This document shows, one piece after another, positions 43,649 to 54,588 of a stretch of 64,000 bases of DNA. Every line of letters starts with the position of its first letter. The stretch's first letter is position 1. The notes below the pieces were generated by a model. The model worked only from the letters and a program-made list of their open reading frames with translations, ran no database searches and had not been told where the DNA came from. The stretch comes from Cyphellophora europaea CBS 101466 (lineage: Eukaryota; Ascomycota; Eurotiomycetes; Chaetothyriales; Cyphellophoraceae). Both the position numbers and the translations under genes were made by a program. The DNA lies in assembly GCF_000365145.1 (NCBI RefSeq), contig NW_008481809.1, forward strand, positions 2,903,630-2,967,629, written 5' to 3'.

Positions 43649-44576
43649 ATGTCTGACATCGACTTGACAGCGCGCAATCGCGAGCATTATGAGTATGATC
43701 TTCTTTCTCCCGAAGCTTGGGCCGCGTTCTAGATGACTGACGCTGTCCGCACAGCAAGTTCGCCGCCGACCCTCAACTCCAGAGCGACTTTGGCCCGCTC
43801 ATGCAGGAATGCACAGACCAGTTTCGCGCTCGCCGCACGTGGATAGACTCGCGCCTCGCCGACGAAGTGGACGGAAGCAAGGGCGCGCAGTCCATCAAGC
43901 TCCTCGATTATGCCTGCGGCAACGGGACAGCGAGCAAGGTAAGCCGTTCTGCTGGACCAACCACCTTACCTGCCTTCTCATGACCTTGCTGCTTGGCTTC
44001 TCGATTCCTTCCCCACTCAGAATAGCTGACCTTTCGCCGTCCTCACAGGGCCTTCTCCCGTACGTAACCTCAGCCCAAGGCCTCGACCTCTCGCCCGGCA
44101 TGGTGTCCTCGTACAACGACTGGGCTTCCAGCGCAGCCAACCAACCGGGAAAAGCACAAGCTCAGGTCTGCGACCTCCTCCCCGCGACCGAAGAGCAGCT
44201 CGCGGACCCATCGCTGCAGAACTTCGACATCGCCACCATCAGCATGGCGTTGCATCACGTCGCCGACCCAGCATTGCTACTCGCAAGGCTGGCGAGATGT
44301 CTGCGGCCGGGAGGCGTGTGCGTCGTGCTGGATATGGTGCCGCAGGGACACCACGAGCAGGAGGTAGATGAGGTGATGCGGGAAGAGGGGGAAAAGGTGC
44401 GGGCCACGATTGCGAAGCATGGGTTTTCTGAGGGGGAGATGAGGACGTTGCTTGCAGGGGCTGGGCTAGGGGTCGAGGTTGAGTATGTGCTGGTCGAGAA
44501 GCCGTTTGAGTTCACGATGCGAGGAAGGAAGGGGACGGTGCAGGGTTTCTTCGCGAAGGGGAGGAGGCCGCTGTAG
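43649..44576 (+). CDS. Class I SAM-dependent methyltransferase
   Basis: Exons 43649-43692, 43755-43938, 44049-44576; introns of 62 and 110 nt keep frame and give 251 residues. Motif I is LLDYACGNGTAS, broken by intron 2 just after it. The acidic end of strand 2 is GLDLSPGMV, and a later motif is ISMALHHVADPALLLARLARCLRPGGVCVVLD. This is the UbiE/Coq5-like small-molecule methyltransferase pattern. The N-terminus (MSDIDLTARNREHYDKFAA) is typical of fungal stand-alone methyltransferases. The substrate is unknown. The last 200 nt are G-rich in third positions. Confidence 0.9.
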
Positions 44577-45910
44577 GAGCGGGGGTGATGGAGAGTGCGG
44601 TGCGGTGTCAGTGAGTCTTGCGGTGATTTGGTGTGGGACGGTATACGAGCCGCGTGGTGGTTGTGCGCCGCAGCTGACTATGTAGATGGCGCACTCACAG
44701 TATTGGGATAGGCGATCAGTAGGATCGCAGTCGGCTGTCGATAATACATACCATGACCTGCTCAAGCTGACACGGATTACGTTGAATGTTTGATGTCTGC
44801 AGCACGGGTCGTTACGATGGAAGTCGCGAACAGGGGTTGGGAAGTCGAGGCTGAGTTTGCTCGTATAGGGTGGCTTGAAGAGGCGTTCTGGAGAGTTAGC
44901 AGTACGAACGGCTGGCGTGGCGTTTCGCCGACAGCTGCGAAATCTCCTTGATAGCATAGTGGCGTGATCCCAAGACTTGTGTGGTTGCTTGCAACCTGCG
45001 TGCGGTGCGGTATCAAAGACACGCTCGAGCATGCTGCAGCGGCGTTGCAGCTCCGGTGTACCCACTCAAATAAAGTTGAAGATATCGAGATGTCGAGTGT
45101 GACGAGATCCGGGTGGGCGTGGATATTTCGATCTCGAAAGCTCGAAAGCGAGTCGACCGCGCCGTGGCTTTCACACTCGAAAGACGACAATTTGATGCAT
45201 CCCTGTAGGCGCATGCCGACTATTGATCTCGTGCCCTGGGCACACAAACAGACAAGGCGAAACGAGTCAGCGGCCGAAATGAGATCGTGTCTTGTTGCGA
45301 GCCGCGTTGTCCTCTTGTAATTTAGCGGCTATAGGTGCAGGGCAGGCAGGGTCCATCTCCGAGGTTCGTTCCCTCTTTGCCTTGATTCGTCCGTCCCCGC
45401 AACCTCATCTCCTTTACCACGCGAACAAGTAACAAGCCTTCATCAGCATGTCTATCTTCTGCCTCCTTGTTCGTCCTTTCTTCCCGCTGTGCTCGGCACC
45501 GCCCGGCTTGGACGCCCTTTCGAGACGTGATCTGTTGTAAATCTTGTGACGAGGACTTGGGCCCAGCGCTAGCTGCCTGGCTTACCGGGGTCTCCCATAC
45601 TCAAAAGAGCTTCAGTATGAATGTTCAAGACGGGCTTTGCAGTGGCAAGGCTCGTCTGGGTCATCGATGTGAGACATCAGATCCGGCGACCGTGTGCCGC
45701 GACAGAGCATGGCGCTCCCTCGCTTTAGAACATCCTGGGTCAGCCGAATCCGGGGTGGTCAGGTAGGTTGTCTCTTTAAATGTTGCCGCCCTGGGCCACA
45801 TGGATAGAGCATCTGGTTGACTCTGTTGTGTGTGCTGTTCTGACTTTGGTTCTCGAGCCTGTCGCTTGCCCATCCTTTGCTTTCGAGCGTCCACTCCTTA
45901 TACCTATACC
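44577..45910. other. Intergenic region, about 1.3 kb
   Basis: It contains the methyltransferase 3' flank and the lipase promoter. A 199-codon reverse frame (44466-45065) overlaps the methyltransferase 3' end and has no protein features. No gene supported. Confidence 0.5.
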
Positions 45911-47087
45911 ATGTTTGCCTTCCTGTCACTCCTTTTCGTCTTTTCGGTGGGATTCGTGCAAGCTCTACCTGCTATATCTCGACGTGGTTAGTATCAACTC
46001 ATTGTGCTGGCACATCCGTAACTGAATCATCGTCAGATGTGCCACAGGGCTTGTTGACCCAGCTCGAGTACCTGGCCGAATACAGTGCCGCCAGCTATTG
46101 CCCAGAGAACAACTTGCCCGGCTCGAGCACCCAAGTCACATGCAGCGCCGGCAACTGCCCTCTTGTACAAGCTGCCGGTGCCACCACACTGGTAGAGTTC
46201 CAGAAGTATGTTTTTGGGGGACGTAAATAGGTCTCTAACTGACACCCTGACAGTGTAGGCCCGGTGGATGGGACTGGCTTCGTAGCGGTCGACCATTCCA
46301 GACAGTTGATTGTCCTGTCTTTCCGAGGAAGCAGATCTCTGGGCAATTGGATCACCAACTTGAACATCGTCCAGAAGCCTTTCCCTGCTTGTGCAGGCTG
46401 CACCGTCCATTCTGGTTTCTACGACACGTGGAAGTTCGTCAAGTCGCAGGTCGTGGGCGTATTGGCGACAGCTGTAAAGCAATGGCCCACCTACCGAGTC
46501 ATTGCCACAGGACACTCGCTCGGAGGTGCGGTGGCGACCATCGCTGCAGGTGACCTGCGCAAGGACGGGTACACGGTCGACCTCGTACGCCAAAAGCATC
46601 GTTCTTCCCTTCTACAGACTGACAGCTGACAGTATTCTTACGGTGCACCAATGACAGGCAATCTGTTCTTCGTGAACTACGTGTCATCGCGCGGCAATAA
46701 CTATCGAGTCACCCATGCAGAAGATCTGGTTCCAAAGTTGCCGGGATACGCCCTGGGCTTTGCACATGTCTCCAATGAGTATTGGATCACGTCGCCCACG
46801 GGTGCAGCAGTGACCTCAGCCGACATCAAGGTCAGCAGTGGAGCATATAATCTCAAGGGGAATAAGGGCACTCTTGGCTTGAGCGCAGATGATCATCAAT
46901 GGTGAGTCCACCCCAATAGGCACTGCAACGAGCATCTTGTGGCCAAGAGACACCATTCTTCGGCGGTGCAAGTATCCTGCTGCATGAACATAATCGCACC
47001 GTTCTTCTAACCCAGTTTGGCTGACCGCATTTCAGGTATTTCGGGGAGATCACAGGCTGTGGTCCGGACGGCCTGGAGTTTCCTTGA
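45911..47087 (+). CDS. Secreted class 3 lipase (feruloyl esterase A-like)
   Basis: Five exons: 45911-45986, 46037-46205, 46254-46584, 46633-46901, 47036-47087; all junctions keep frame; 298 residues. A signal peptide (MFAFLSLLFVFSVGFVQA) is followed by a dibasic RR site, suggesting a short propeptide. The lipase 3 core is clear: LIVLSFRGSRSLGNWITNL, the nucleophile elbow ATGHSLGGAVA (Ser about residue 170), the acid-residue region THAEDLVPKLP, and the C-terminal catalytic His in DDHQWYFGEITGCG. Cysteine pairs (SYC...VTC, CAGC) match secreted fungal lipases and feruloyl esterases. It hydrolyses lipids or plant-wall esters outside the cell. Intron 4 (134 nt) is longer than the others (48-50 nt). 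Confidence 0.93.
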
Positions 47088-47653
47088 GAGGACAACGACG
47101 TTACGATTATTCGTGTATTGCTTAATTTAGTGTATAATTCCGCTGTACCAAAGCGTTCCACGAGCATGGTTCAACTTGCGTCACCATACTTTTCTACCAT
47201 GGACCTACTTTCTTGCCTCATGATGCGGCCTGTTGGTCGTGGCCGTGGACAAGAGCAGACGTGCTACGCTCCCGAATCTATGCTGAAATCAAGTTAGGTC
47301 GATAGAACAGAAGACGCAATCTCGGTGCCCGTCCACTTGCTGCGGAAGGTGCCTAGGCGTCATGCCGGCAAGGAGCATGCCAACAAGACTTTTTGAACCA
47401 TCAGTCGTGCTCAGGCCTAATGGTTAATGCAGCTGCTGTGCCGAACTGGACTTGTGCTGTTGATAGAACGTTGTACCCGCGGCGCTCAGGCCGGATAGGT
47501 CCTCGCAAGCTAGTACCTAGGTAGTTAGTCGCGTCTCGCCTAGGTTGCCGGATGCGAAAAGAAGATCAGACGATGCGTTCATGCAAAGTGGAAGTCACGC
47601 ATGCAAGAAGTCCATGCTGCCACGTCCCATGGTCTACGCAAGCGCTGGTAGGA
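47088..47653. other. Intergenic region upstream of the rhomboid gene
   Basis: It contains the lipase 3' flank and the promoter and leader of the rhomboid gene. An in-frame ATG at 47552 could extend that gene into this region. Confidence 0.5.
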
Positions 47654-49441
47654 ATGAACAATGCGGGTAAAGTCCTGATCCAGCGCTTCGCAGGATCGTG
47701 CCTGCCCTGTACAAGATGGCGAACGCCAGTTCAACTCCTCCGCGGAGCATCAACATCCAGTCCACAACCTAATGTCTACGCCAGCAGCTTCCCAAATTCG
47801 GGACGTATACAGCTATCTCTTCTGCAAAAGCGCTCTTTCTCTCGAAGTTCCCGTTCACCATTCCGTGAATCCTTGGTGGTCCACGCCCTGCGGCCTCGTA
47901 AGAATGAACATCCGGAAGAGAAAGAGAAAGGTCTAGCTTTCCAGGACCGTGACCTGTCGCGGCAACAATTGCAACAAGTGTTTGGTGCAAGCTGTCCTCC
48001 ACCCCACAGAGCCAACCAACTCCTCCGCATCTTGCATGGTCGCCGCAACGATGGTACTCTTGACCTACCACTCTCGCCCTCCATGCAGGCCCTCCTCGAC
48101 CAATTTCCAGACGCCCAGGATGCTGCCCTGAAGTGGCTACGAACACACTACCAACTGGACGAAGACGCTGCTATCATAGCCCGTCTCCAACGAGAAGAAG
48201 CCGGAGAAGATTACTCACCGTCCGAGATTGAGCAGCGAGGCCAGGACATCGGGCTCTACCATCCTCAGTCCGGCCGATACCAGGCTGAGCTGTCGGATTC
48301 TGGTCGCGAAGGTGATGTTTGGGGTCGCAGCGAGCTGGAGTCGATCCGTGCAGACAATGAAGCCAAGGCCGCCCGCGAAGAGGAGGAGTTGCAGACTCAG
48401 ATCGATCAAATCATAGCTGAAAAGCAACTCGTTCAGGAGACCAAGAACAAAGCCTTAGCTCACCGGCCAGAGCAAGGCCTCGAGTCAGCAGATGAGATTC
48501 GTCCTCCCAACTTGTTCGAGAAATGGGTTTTCCGAGCGAAAAATGAGGCCCAGAGTCGGATGACGATGGAAGACGTGTACAAGATGACCTTTATCCAACG
48601 TGTCCTGCCCTCCGCAGCCTTCGTTGCGCTGGTATGCATGGGTTGCTACTTGTTCGCGGAATACTGGGGCCCTCCACGACGCGCTGACCGTTGGTTCCCC
48701 GACATGAGCCTCACTTACGCCACTGTCTCCACGTTACTCGGCCTCAATCTGCTCGTCTACGTTGGCTGGAAATTTCCACCACTGTGGAAGATACTGAACA
48801 AGTTTTTCATCATGACGCCTGGCTATCCTCGTGCTCTGAGCATGCTGGGCTGTACTTTCAGTCATCAGAGCGCCTGGCATTTGGTCAATAACGCTGTCGG
48901 CCTTGTCATACTCGGTTCCCGTCTGCACGAAGAAGTCGGGCGTCCTACCTTCCTAGCAATTTGGATCGCCAGTGGTGTTTGCGGAAGTTTTGCCAGCTTG
49001 GTGTTCCACGCCGCAAGACGAACCTTTATCACTAGCAGCGTCGGCGCCAGCGGCAGTGTGTGCGGCACGATCGCGGCACTCTGTTGGCTGAATGCTGATA
49101 GGTACGCCTCTATCGTCTTCCTTCCCGATTCGTGGAAAGAGCTGCTGTCGGCCAAGATGTGGATGCTTCTAGCTGGACTGCTAGCATATGAGACCTTTGG
49201 CCTCTTCCGGCCCCTCTCAAGGATCGATCATGCGGGGCATTTAGGCGGTATGTTCACCGGAATCATCGCCGCACAGATGATTGACCAAAAAGATAATGCG
49301 AATCATGCGAGGAAATCCCCAATGCAGCTACAGTCGCCCCTCTATGATCTCAAAGATGGGGTCAGTGAGATGTTAGGCGGGAATAAGCAGAAGGTGGGGG
49401 AGCCGAAGAAGGGTCCAAAGAAGGATATGGGTGTCGAGTAG
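47654..49441 (+). CDS. Mitochondrial rhomboid protease (PARL/Pcp1 type)
   Basis: A single exon, 595 residues from ATG 47654. The longer frame from 47552 adds 34 residues that do not look like a targeting peptide. The N-terminus MNNAGKVLIQRFAGSC...RTPVQLLRGAS is Arg-rich and acid-poor, as in mitochondrial presequences. A long charged, partly coiled-coil region follows (about 90-330). The C-terminal rhomboid domain has TFSHQSAWHLVNNAVGL (oxyanion His and Asn), the catalytic Ser in SVGASGSVCG, and the catalytic His in IDHAGHLGGMFTG. It cleaves membrane proteins in the inner mitochondrial membrane; yeast Pcp1 processes Mgm1 and Ccp1. The N-terminal extension is longer than in Pcp1. Substrate inferred. 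Confidence 0.9.
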   Translation: MNNAGKVLIQRFAGSCLPCTRWRTPVQLLRGASTSSPQPNVYASSFPNSGRIQLSLLQKRSFSRSSRSPFRESLVVHALRPRKNEHPEEKEKGLAFQDRDLSRQQLQQVFGASCPPPHRANQLLRILHGRRNDGTLDLPLSPSMQALLDQFPDAQDAALKWLRTHYQLDEDAAIIARLQREEAGEDYSPSEIEQRGQDIGLYHPQSGRYQAELSDSGREGDVWGRSELESIRADNEAKAAREEEELQTQIDQIIAEKQLVQETKNKALAHRPEQGLESADEIRPPNLFEKWVFRAKNEAQSRMTMEDVYKMTFIQRVLPSAAFVALVCMGCYLFAEYWGPPRRADRWFPDMSLTYATVSTLLGLNLLVYVGWKFPPLWKILNKFFIMTPGYPRALSMLGCTFSHQSAWHLVNNAVGLVILGSRLHEEVGRPTFLAIWIASGVCGSFASLVFHAARRTFITSSVGASGSVCGTIAALCWLNADRYASIVFLPDSWKELLSAKMWMLLAGLLAYETFGLFRPLSRIDHAGHLGGMFTGIIAAQMIDQKDNANHARKSPMQLQSPLYDLKDGVSEMLGGNKQKVGEPKKGPKKDMGVE

Positions 49442-50139
49442 GCGCAAGAAGACTTCTGGAGGATGTATGATTACTATAGAAGCTCGACTTGTTGTAATAG
49501 CTACGGCGACCGCATTGTTTGTGGATTTGGCCCATGAAATGTGAATAACGAGTCTCACTTCGCTTGTCCACCGTGAGTTGCGCCTTTGCCCAACCTAAAT
49601 GTGGTGCTTTCGTTCCACACGTCTCCTTCCTTCCACTCCACGCGCCTACAATAGACGACCTCCGCCGCTCTCCGGAACGTCGCCTCGCCGCTTCCGTCCA
49701 CGCTTTGCACGATGTCCATCGTTTCCCCCCAATAGAAGTTGACTCGAGACAACTCATAACTTCATTGCACATGTTCCCCTAAACTGCACGTCTCAGTCGG
49801 AGCTGTGATTGACACGGCAAGCATGGTGTTACCGTGAACGGCAGGAAAGGGCCGTGTAATGGAAGTAGTAGTGTCAGGATTGCCAAAAGGGGGGGGGGTT
49901 ATATCTGTGTTACGTACGTGTTTCGCGCCGTGTGATCTAAACTCTATAGCCAAACAATTCGCGCTCTTTGCATCGTGTCGTACTACATCGCATCTCATTG
50001 CATCGTGGACATCGTTCTGAGGGGGAGACGTCATCGTAGTGTAATCATTACCTCCACATCCTACCGGCCAACCGACCATCCAACCATCCAATACCTGAGT
50101 CTCGTGAAACCAAAAAAAAGCATTCGAAAAGTCCAGCTC
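49442..50139. other. Convergent intergenic region
   Basis: The 3' flanks of the rhomboid gene (+) and the membrane-protein gene (-) meet here. A G10 run lies at about 49889-49898. No gene is supported. Confidence 0.5.
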
Positions 50140-51750
50140 TCACGCCTCCAACCCAAGCTTCTCGCCATCGAACCCCAACTCCCCCCTCTCACTCACGTCA
50201 ATGACCCTCCTGACATATCCCCTCTCCACTTCCCTGGCTTTTGCGCGCCCTTCCTCTAGCCGCTCCACACCCAATCTGATACTAGCGATGTGAACCTCCA
50301 GCGGCACGGCCTTGTTATCCCCCTTAACCTGCCGCTCCAAGCCCGCCGCGTCGACGCGCGTGCGCAGCTCCTCTAGCTCGGCGCCCATGGCCTGCAATTT
50401 GAGGATGGTGCCGCTAACATGCGCGAAGGCCTGGGTGCGATACTCGCCGACCTGGCGCAGCAGGCGGAGGTGGTTGTTGTATTTGGAGAGCTGGGCGCGG
50501 TTGCCGCCCAGCATTGTCCAGAGGTGGGAGAGGATCTCGTCCTTGGAGACCTGGGCAGACTGCTGGCTGGAGAGGGAGATGCTGTGGATGACGTCGAGGC
50601 GATCTTCGAGGTTCTGGAGCAGGAGGAGGAGGGCTTGGGCTTCGTCGATCAGCGAGGCTATCTCGGCGCTGATGACGTTGGTGTGCACGAGGTATTGGTC
50701 CACGAGGCGGGATTGCGTGAAGGGGATGGGCGTGAAGGGATAGAGGAGGGAGCTCATGAAGCGGGGGAGGATGGAGGAGGAGCGCGAGGTTTGGTGGGAC
50801 ATGTCGTCCAGGATGCGCTCGGTCCAGCGGGCGGTGGAGAGGGTGATGTCCACGGCGCGGCCGACGTGTGAGTTGAACTTTTGGAGGTCGTAGGATGCGG
50901 TGCGGGCGGTTTCGACGAAGCCGTCGAACTCGAGGACCAATTCGCCGCGTTGGGGGAGGCTGGAGGAGAAACGCACGATTTGGCGGAGATCGCGTATGGA
51001 TGCTTCACTGCGCTTCATGGACAGAGGAAGTTGGAGGGAGGAGGTAGTATCATCCAGGATTTCTGAGAGGTGCCCTTGCGCGGACATCAAGGAGGAGAAC
51101 TCGGGATCCGCAGACGAGGTACCATCTATGGTAGGCTGCGAAGCGCCGTCTGGTTGATTGTGAGGGGAATGGTAGGAGCATATCGGAAGGTTGAGGAGGC
51201 TGACGCCTGGAATGCGACAGACTGGCGAGAAGGAGGCGTATATTGAGCTTGTGAGCAGGTTGGAGACCATTGTAAGCAATCCTGCAAACATGTAGATTGC
51301 TAAACAGATGGCCAGTGGCTTTTTGACGTATACCAGTGCTTGCCATATGATGTCTAGAAGGAACCCACATACGGTGAGCAAGTAGTCCCAAGCCTTGTCC
51401 GCAGAAGAGTCTGTGCGCGTCTCCACTGGACGGGATCTCTGTGTTTGTTGGCGTGGTGAAGCCGGGACGTTTCTTCGGCGAGGCTGAGTGCTTCGCGGAC
51501 TGCTGTTTGGCGTCTCTCGCCGTGGTGCGGCATGGATGCTCTCCATTAATGGCATGATGAAATCTGGTCCTTTGCTTGGTGTGCCATCGGATCTGCCTGA
51601 TTTACGGCTTCTTGTAGAGCTAGACTGTGATGGTTCTGGCTCTGATTCAGACAGGCTGAGATCTCCTTCAGGGTTCCATTCGCTGCCGCTGCCGTCAGCC
51701 TCACTGACCACCCAGGAGTGTCCAAGTCGTGCAGGCGATGCTCGAGTCAT
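50140..51750 (-). CDS. Uncharacterised fungal membrane protein with coiled coil
   Basis: A single exon of 536 residues, start MTRASPARLGHSWVVS. Residues 1-118 are disordered, rich in S, P, R and E. Two hydrophobic helices follow (about 121-142 and 146-170, with VCGFLLDIIWQALVYVKKPLAICLAIYMFAGLL). After a Ser-rich linker the remaining 310 residues are helical with heptad-like L/V spacing (for example EAQALLLLLQNLEDRLDVIHSI and ELEELRTRVDAAGLERQVKG). This is the layout of nuclear-envelope or ER membrane proteins with a long coiled-coil side, but I do not recognise the family. Composition on the coding strand runs from C-rich in the middle to G-rich at the 3' end. Confidence 0.8.
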   Translation of the reverse strand: MTRASPARLGHSWVVSEADGSGSEWNPEGDLSLSESEPEPSQSSSTRSRKSGRSDGTPSKGPDFIMPLMESIHAAPRRETPNSSPRSTQPRRRNVPASPRQQTQRSRPVETRTDSSADKAWDYLLTVCGFLLDIIWQALVYVKKPLAICLAIYMFAGLLTMVSNLLTSSIYASFSPVCRIPGVSLLNLPICSYHSPHNQPDGASQPTIDGTSSADPEFSSLMSAQGHLSEILDDTTSSLQLPLSMKRSEASIRDLRQIVRFSSSLPQRGELVLEFDGFVETARTASYDLQKFNSHVGRAVDITLSTARWTERILDDMSHQTSRSSSILPRFMSSLLYPFTPIPFTQSRLVDQYLVHTNVISAEIASLIDEAQALLLLLQNLEDRLDVIHSISLSSQQSAQVSKDEILSHLWTMLGGNRAQLSKYNNHLRLLRQVGEYRTQAFAHVSGTILKLQAMGAELEELRTRVDAAGLERQVKGDNKAVPLEVHIASIRLGVERLEEGRAKAREVERGYVRRVIDVSERGELGFDGEKLGLEA

Positions 51751-52635
51751 TGATTCTTCGTGGTGGATTGGCAGTGCTCTTCGAGACTCCGCACTGCGCT
51801 GTTGTTAAGGAGGTTATGTCAAAGTGGCGACAATAGATATCATCTGCCAAGAAGTTGTAGGCGACCGCAGGCAGATGCTCATGGTCTGGACATAGGCCCA
51901 AGAATGATTAAGAGGCAGGGTCTTAAACGATCAGTGTCGCATTTGGTTACTTTAATGAAACGCCTGGTGTTGAAGCTAGAGCAAAGTGATATAGTGCAAT
52001 GACCAGAATTAACGAGGTTGTCTTGAAGCAAGGCACGCGCCACCGCGTCGAGGCTGCCGTACAGAATCCAATGACGTATGTCTTGGCACATCATATCTAG
52101 GGTGAGCGAGACAAACCCCTTGAGTCACTTCAGATAACTCTTAACAAGCATTAGATATTCAAGCTTCACACCTGTGTTTGATGTAAAACAATGCCGTCCC
52201 TGGAAGCAGAGGGTCGAACTTCATGAAATGGTATGCCATATGCTCGTGCCCTCCCAGGAGTTCTACGCCAAGGTACCGGCCTGAATGTTAATGGGTCAAA
52301 CATCACCTACGAAAATGTTACTTCGCAAGGCGCAAATCCCGCTGCAGTCGTTCGAAGGGTGGTAAAACTAGGGGATCCTCCTACCGAAACCCGTGGTTAG
52401 GCTCCAGATAGAAGCACTCGAGGCTGGGGCAACCCCGCAATCTCAAGAGCTGTCAGCTTCTCCAAGAGCTTCAGGAGGATTTGTCCGGGGCACCCGCAGA
52501 ATGAACCGAGGTCTGCGGCTAACTGCATATCCTAGATAATCAAATCCACAAAACAATAGCTACCTGAGTTGCGTTTAGCTGACCGAGTACGCTGAAATCT
52601 TTTCATCCGTTTAAATTCTCCATCAGCTTGTGAAG
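51751..52635. other. Divergent intergenic region
   Basis: It lies between the membrane-protein gene (-) and the enoyl-CoA hydratase gene (+) and holds both promoters. No supported gene or repeat. Confidence 0.5.
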
Positions 52636-53696
52636 ATGGCAGTGGTACAGCCCCCTTCATCCTATAGTACGTTGGGCTTTGGACATATCAAGGTCGGACA
52701 TGTACCTGCTTCCTCGCCCACGCCAACGCCGGTCCTGGTGATCACGCTCAATCGACCGCAAAAGCACAATGCATTCACGAGCCAAATGCAACAAGAGTTG
52801 TGCACCGTGTACGAAATGATCGAAGCGGATGACCGCATCAAGGCCGTCGTGATCACCGGTGCTGGTGAACGCTCGTTCTGCGCCGGCGCTGACCTGGAGA
52901 TCGGCTTTCTTGGAGGAGCATCGAAAGGAGGCGCTCAGAACAGCACCAACGCGAAGACGGAGCGTGATGTAGATCATCGGGACGGGTGAGTCGAGCCTGA
53001 GAGTTATTTCGACGATGCTGACCCCAAGTAGCGGAGGCAAAGTATCTCTCGCGATCTATCAGTGTAGCAAACCGACCATTGCTGCCATTCAGGGTAACGC
53101 GGTCGGAGTGGGCATTACCATGTGCCTTCCAGCTGCCATCCGGGTGGCCTACTCCAAAGCCAAAGTTGGCTTCGTCTTCAGCAGGCGCGGGATTATCATG
53201 GAAGCAGTGTCGTCCTTCTTTTTGCCGAAACTGATCGGCACGTCGAGGTTAGTACCCTGTTGCTGAGCACGACGAGTACTGACAGAGCCCTAGAGCGATC
53301 CACCTGACAACCACGGGAGAAGTACTCCCCGCGGAGCATCCGCTCTTTGGCACACTCTTCAGCGAGCTGCTGCCTTCGCCGGAGGCAACACTTAAGCGAG
53401 CCCTAGAGCTTGCAGATGTGATCTCCAAACAGACTTCACTGATCAGTTCAAAGATTATGAGGGATTTGATGTACCGAGGACCAGCAACGGCTGAGGAGAC
53501 TCATTTGCTCGACAGCAGGGTTATACACGGTATCTTTGGCTCCAAAGACAACACGGAGGGGGTGAAATCGTTTTTCGAAAAGCGACCACCAAACTTCCAG
53601 GGCCAGTTCCCACAGGATGCGCCCTCTGCATATCCATGGTTTCCGACCATTGACACACAGCAGCCGGCCAAAGGAGGTCACACGAGTAAACTCTGA
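52636..53696 (+). CDS. Peroxisomal enoyl-CoA hydratase/isomerase
   Basis: Exons 52636-52985, 53029-53247, 53294-53696; introns of 43 and 46 nt keep frame; 323 residues. The crotonase fold is visible: VLVITLNRPQKHNAFTSQM, then the oxyanion-hole segment ERSFCAGADLEI, and the second hole AAIQGNAVGVGITM. The family's first-position glutamate region reads AYSKAKVGFVFSRRGIIMEAVSSFFLPKLIG, as in fungal peroxisomal members. The protein ends in SKL, a perfect PTS1 peroxisome import signal. It hydrates or isomerises enoyl-CoA in fatty-acid beta-oxidation; a role in secondary metabolism or side-chain oxidation is also known for such genes. Which reaction is not readable. Confidence 0.92.
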
Positions 53697-54588
53697 GGGT
53701 CGCAGGGCATGGTTTGAGGGGCATTCGGAGAGCGCAAACCTGTTGAGCCACCAGAGGGTTGGTACTGCAAGGTCAATGGGAGGCCCTTCTTTGCAATGCA
53801 AAGTCTGTATGGCAACAGACACCTGTAGAAGGCTGATGACAAGTCAAGTCACGCAAGCGTTAGTCAGCTTTCGCGTTGAGCCCAACAACACAATGCCAGC
53901 CTTTGACGAGGAGAGCTAAGAAGAACGAATAAATGTTTACCTTACGACTGTCCTTGATGACTCTTGGTCCACCGTGATCGCTATCGTAGGCCATTGACTC
54001 CTTCGCAACAGGATACGATCGGAAATTTTGGCTGAGCGTCTGCACTGAATGATTTACTTGTGATTAAGGATACCATAAACCAGCATGCAACAGCCTTGCG
54101 GAGATCACTGCAAGGTTGTCGCCCCTAAGATGGATTGGAGCAAGGAACGCGAAAAGGTTCAGCGTGATCTGGAATCTCCCGGCTGGACGAATCGAGGTGA
54201 TATTGCACGAAATGCGTGGAGTGAGGACAGCTCCAATTGTCAATCACGACCCTTGGCTCCTTCCCAAATCCCAGTCCAGTAAGGTTTCTTCACTGCCTGT
54301 CTTTGCAACAATGGACCGCGCAACCCGAGATGCGTTCCCGACAACGACATGCAGGCGGGTTTGTAAGCGTGTCAAGCCTAGATGTGTCCAGGACCCTGCC
54401 GCGGATCTGCCGGGGGTGGAGAGCGGAGTGGAGGGGCAGCCTGTACGGACCGCGGCCGAAAAAAAGCATCATTACCGTACTTCGCGGCGGAAACTGTCGT
54501 CATTCAGTCGGTGGTGATTTCGCGCAAGTGCAATACAAATAATAACCTCGATCGTGCAGTATTTGACCTTGTCTTTGCCTTTCTTGTG
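53697..54588. other. Intergenic region upstream of glutathione reductase
   Basis: It contains the hydratase 3' flank and the glutathione reductase promoter. Frames here have no protein features. Confidence 0.45.

Noticed and set aside
44466..45065. 199-codon minus-strand frame
   Set aside because: It overlaps the 3' end of the methyltransferase gene in antisense and has random composition.
47552..47653. 34-residue extension of the rhomboid protein
   Set aside because: It lacks presequence character, while the ATG at 47654 opens a typical mitochondrial targeting segment. It remains possible.
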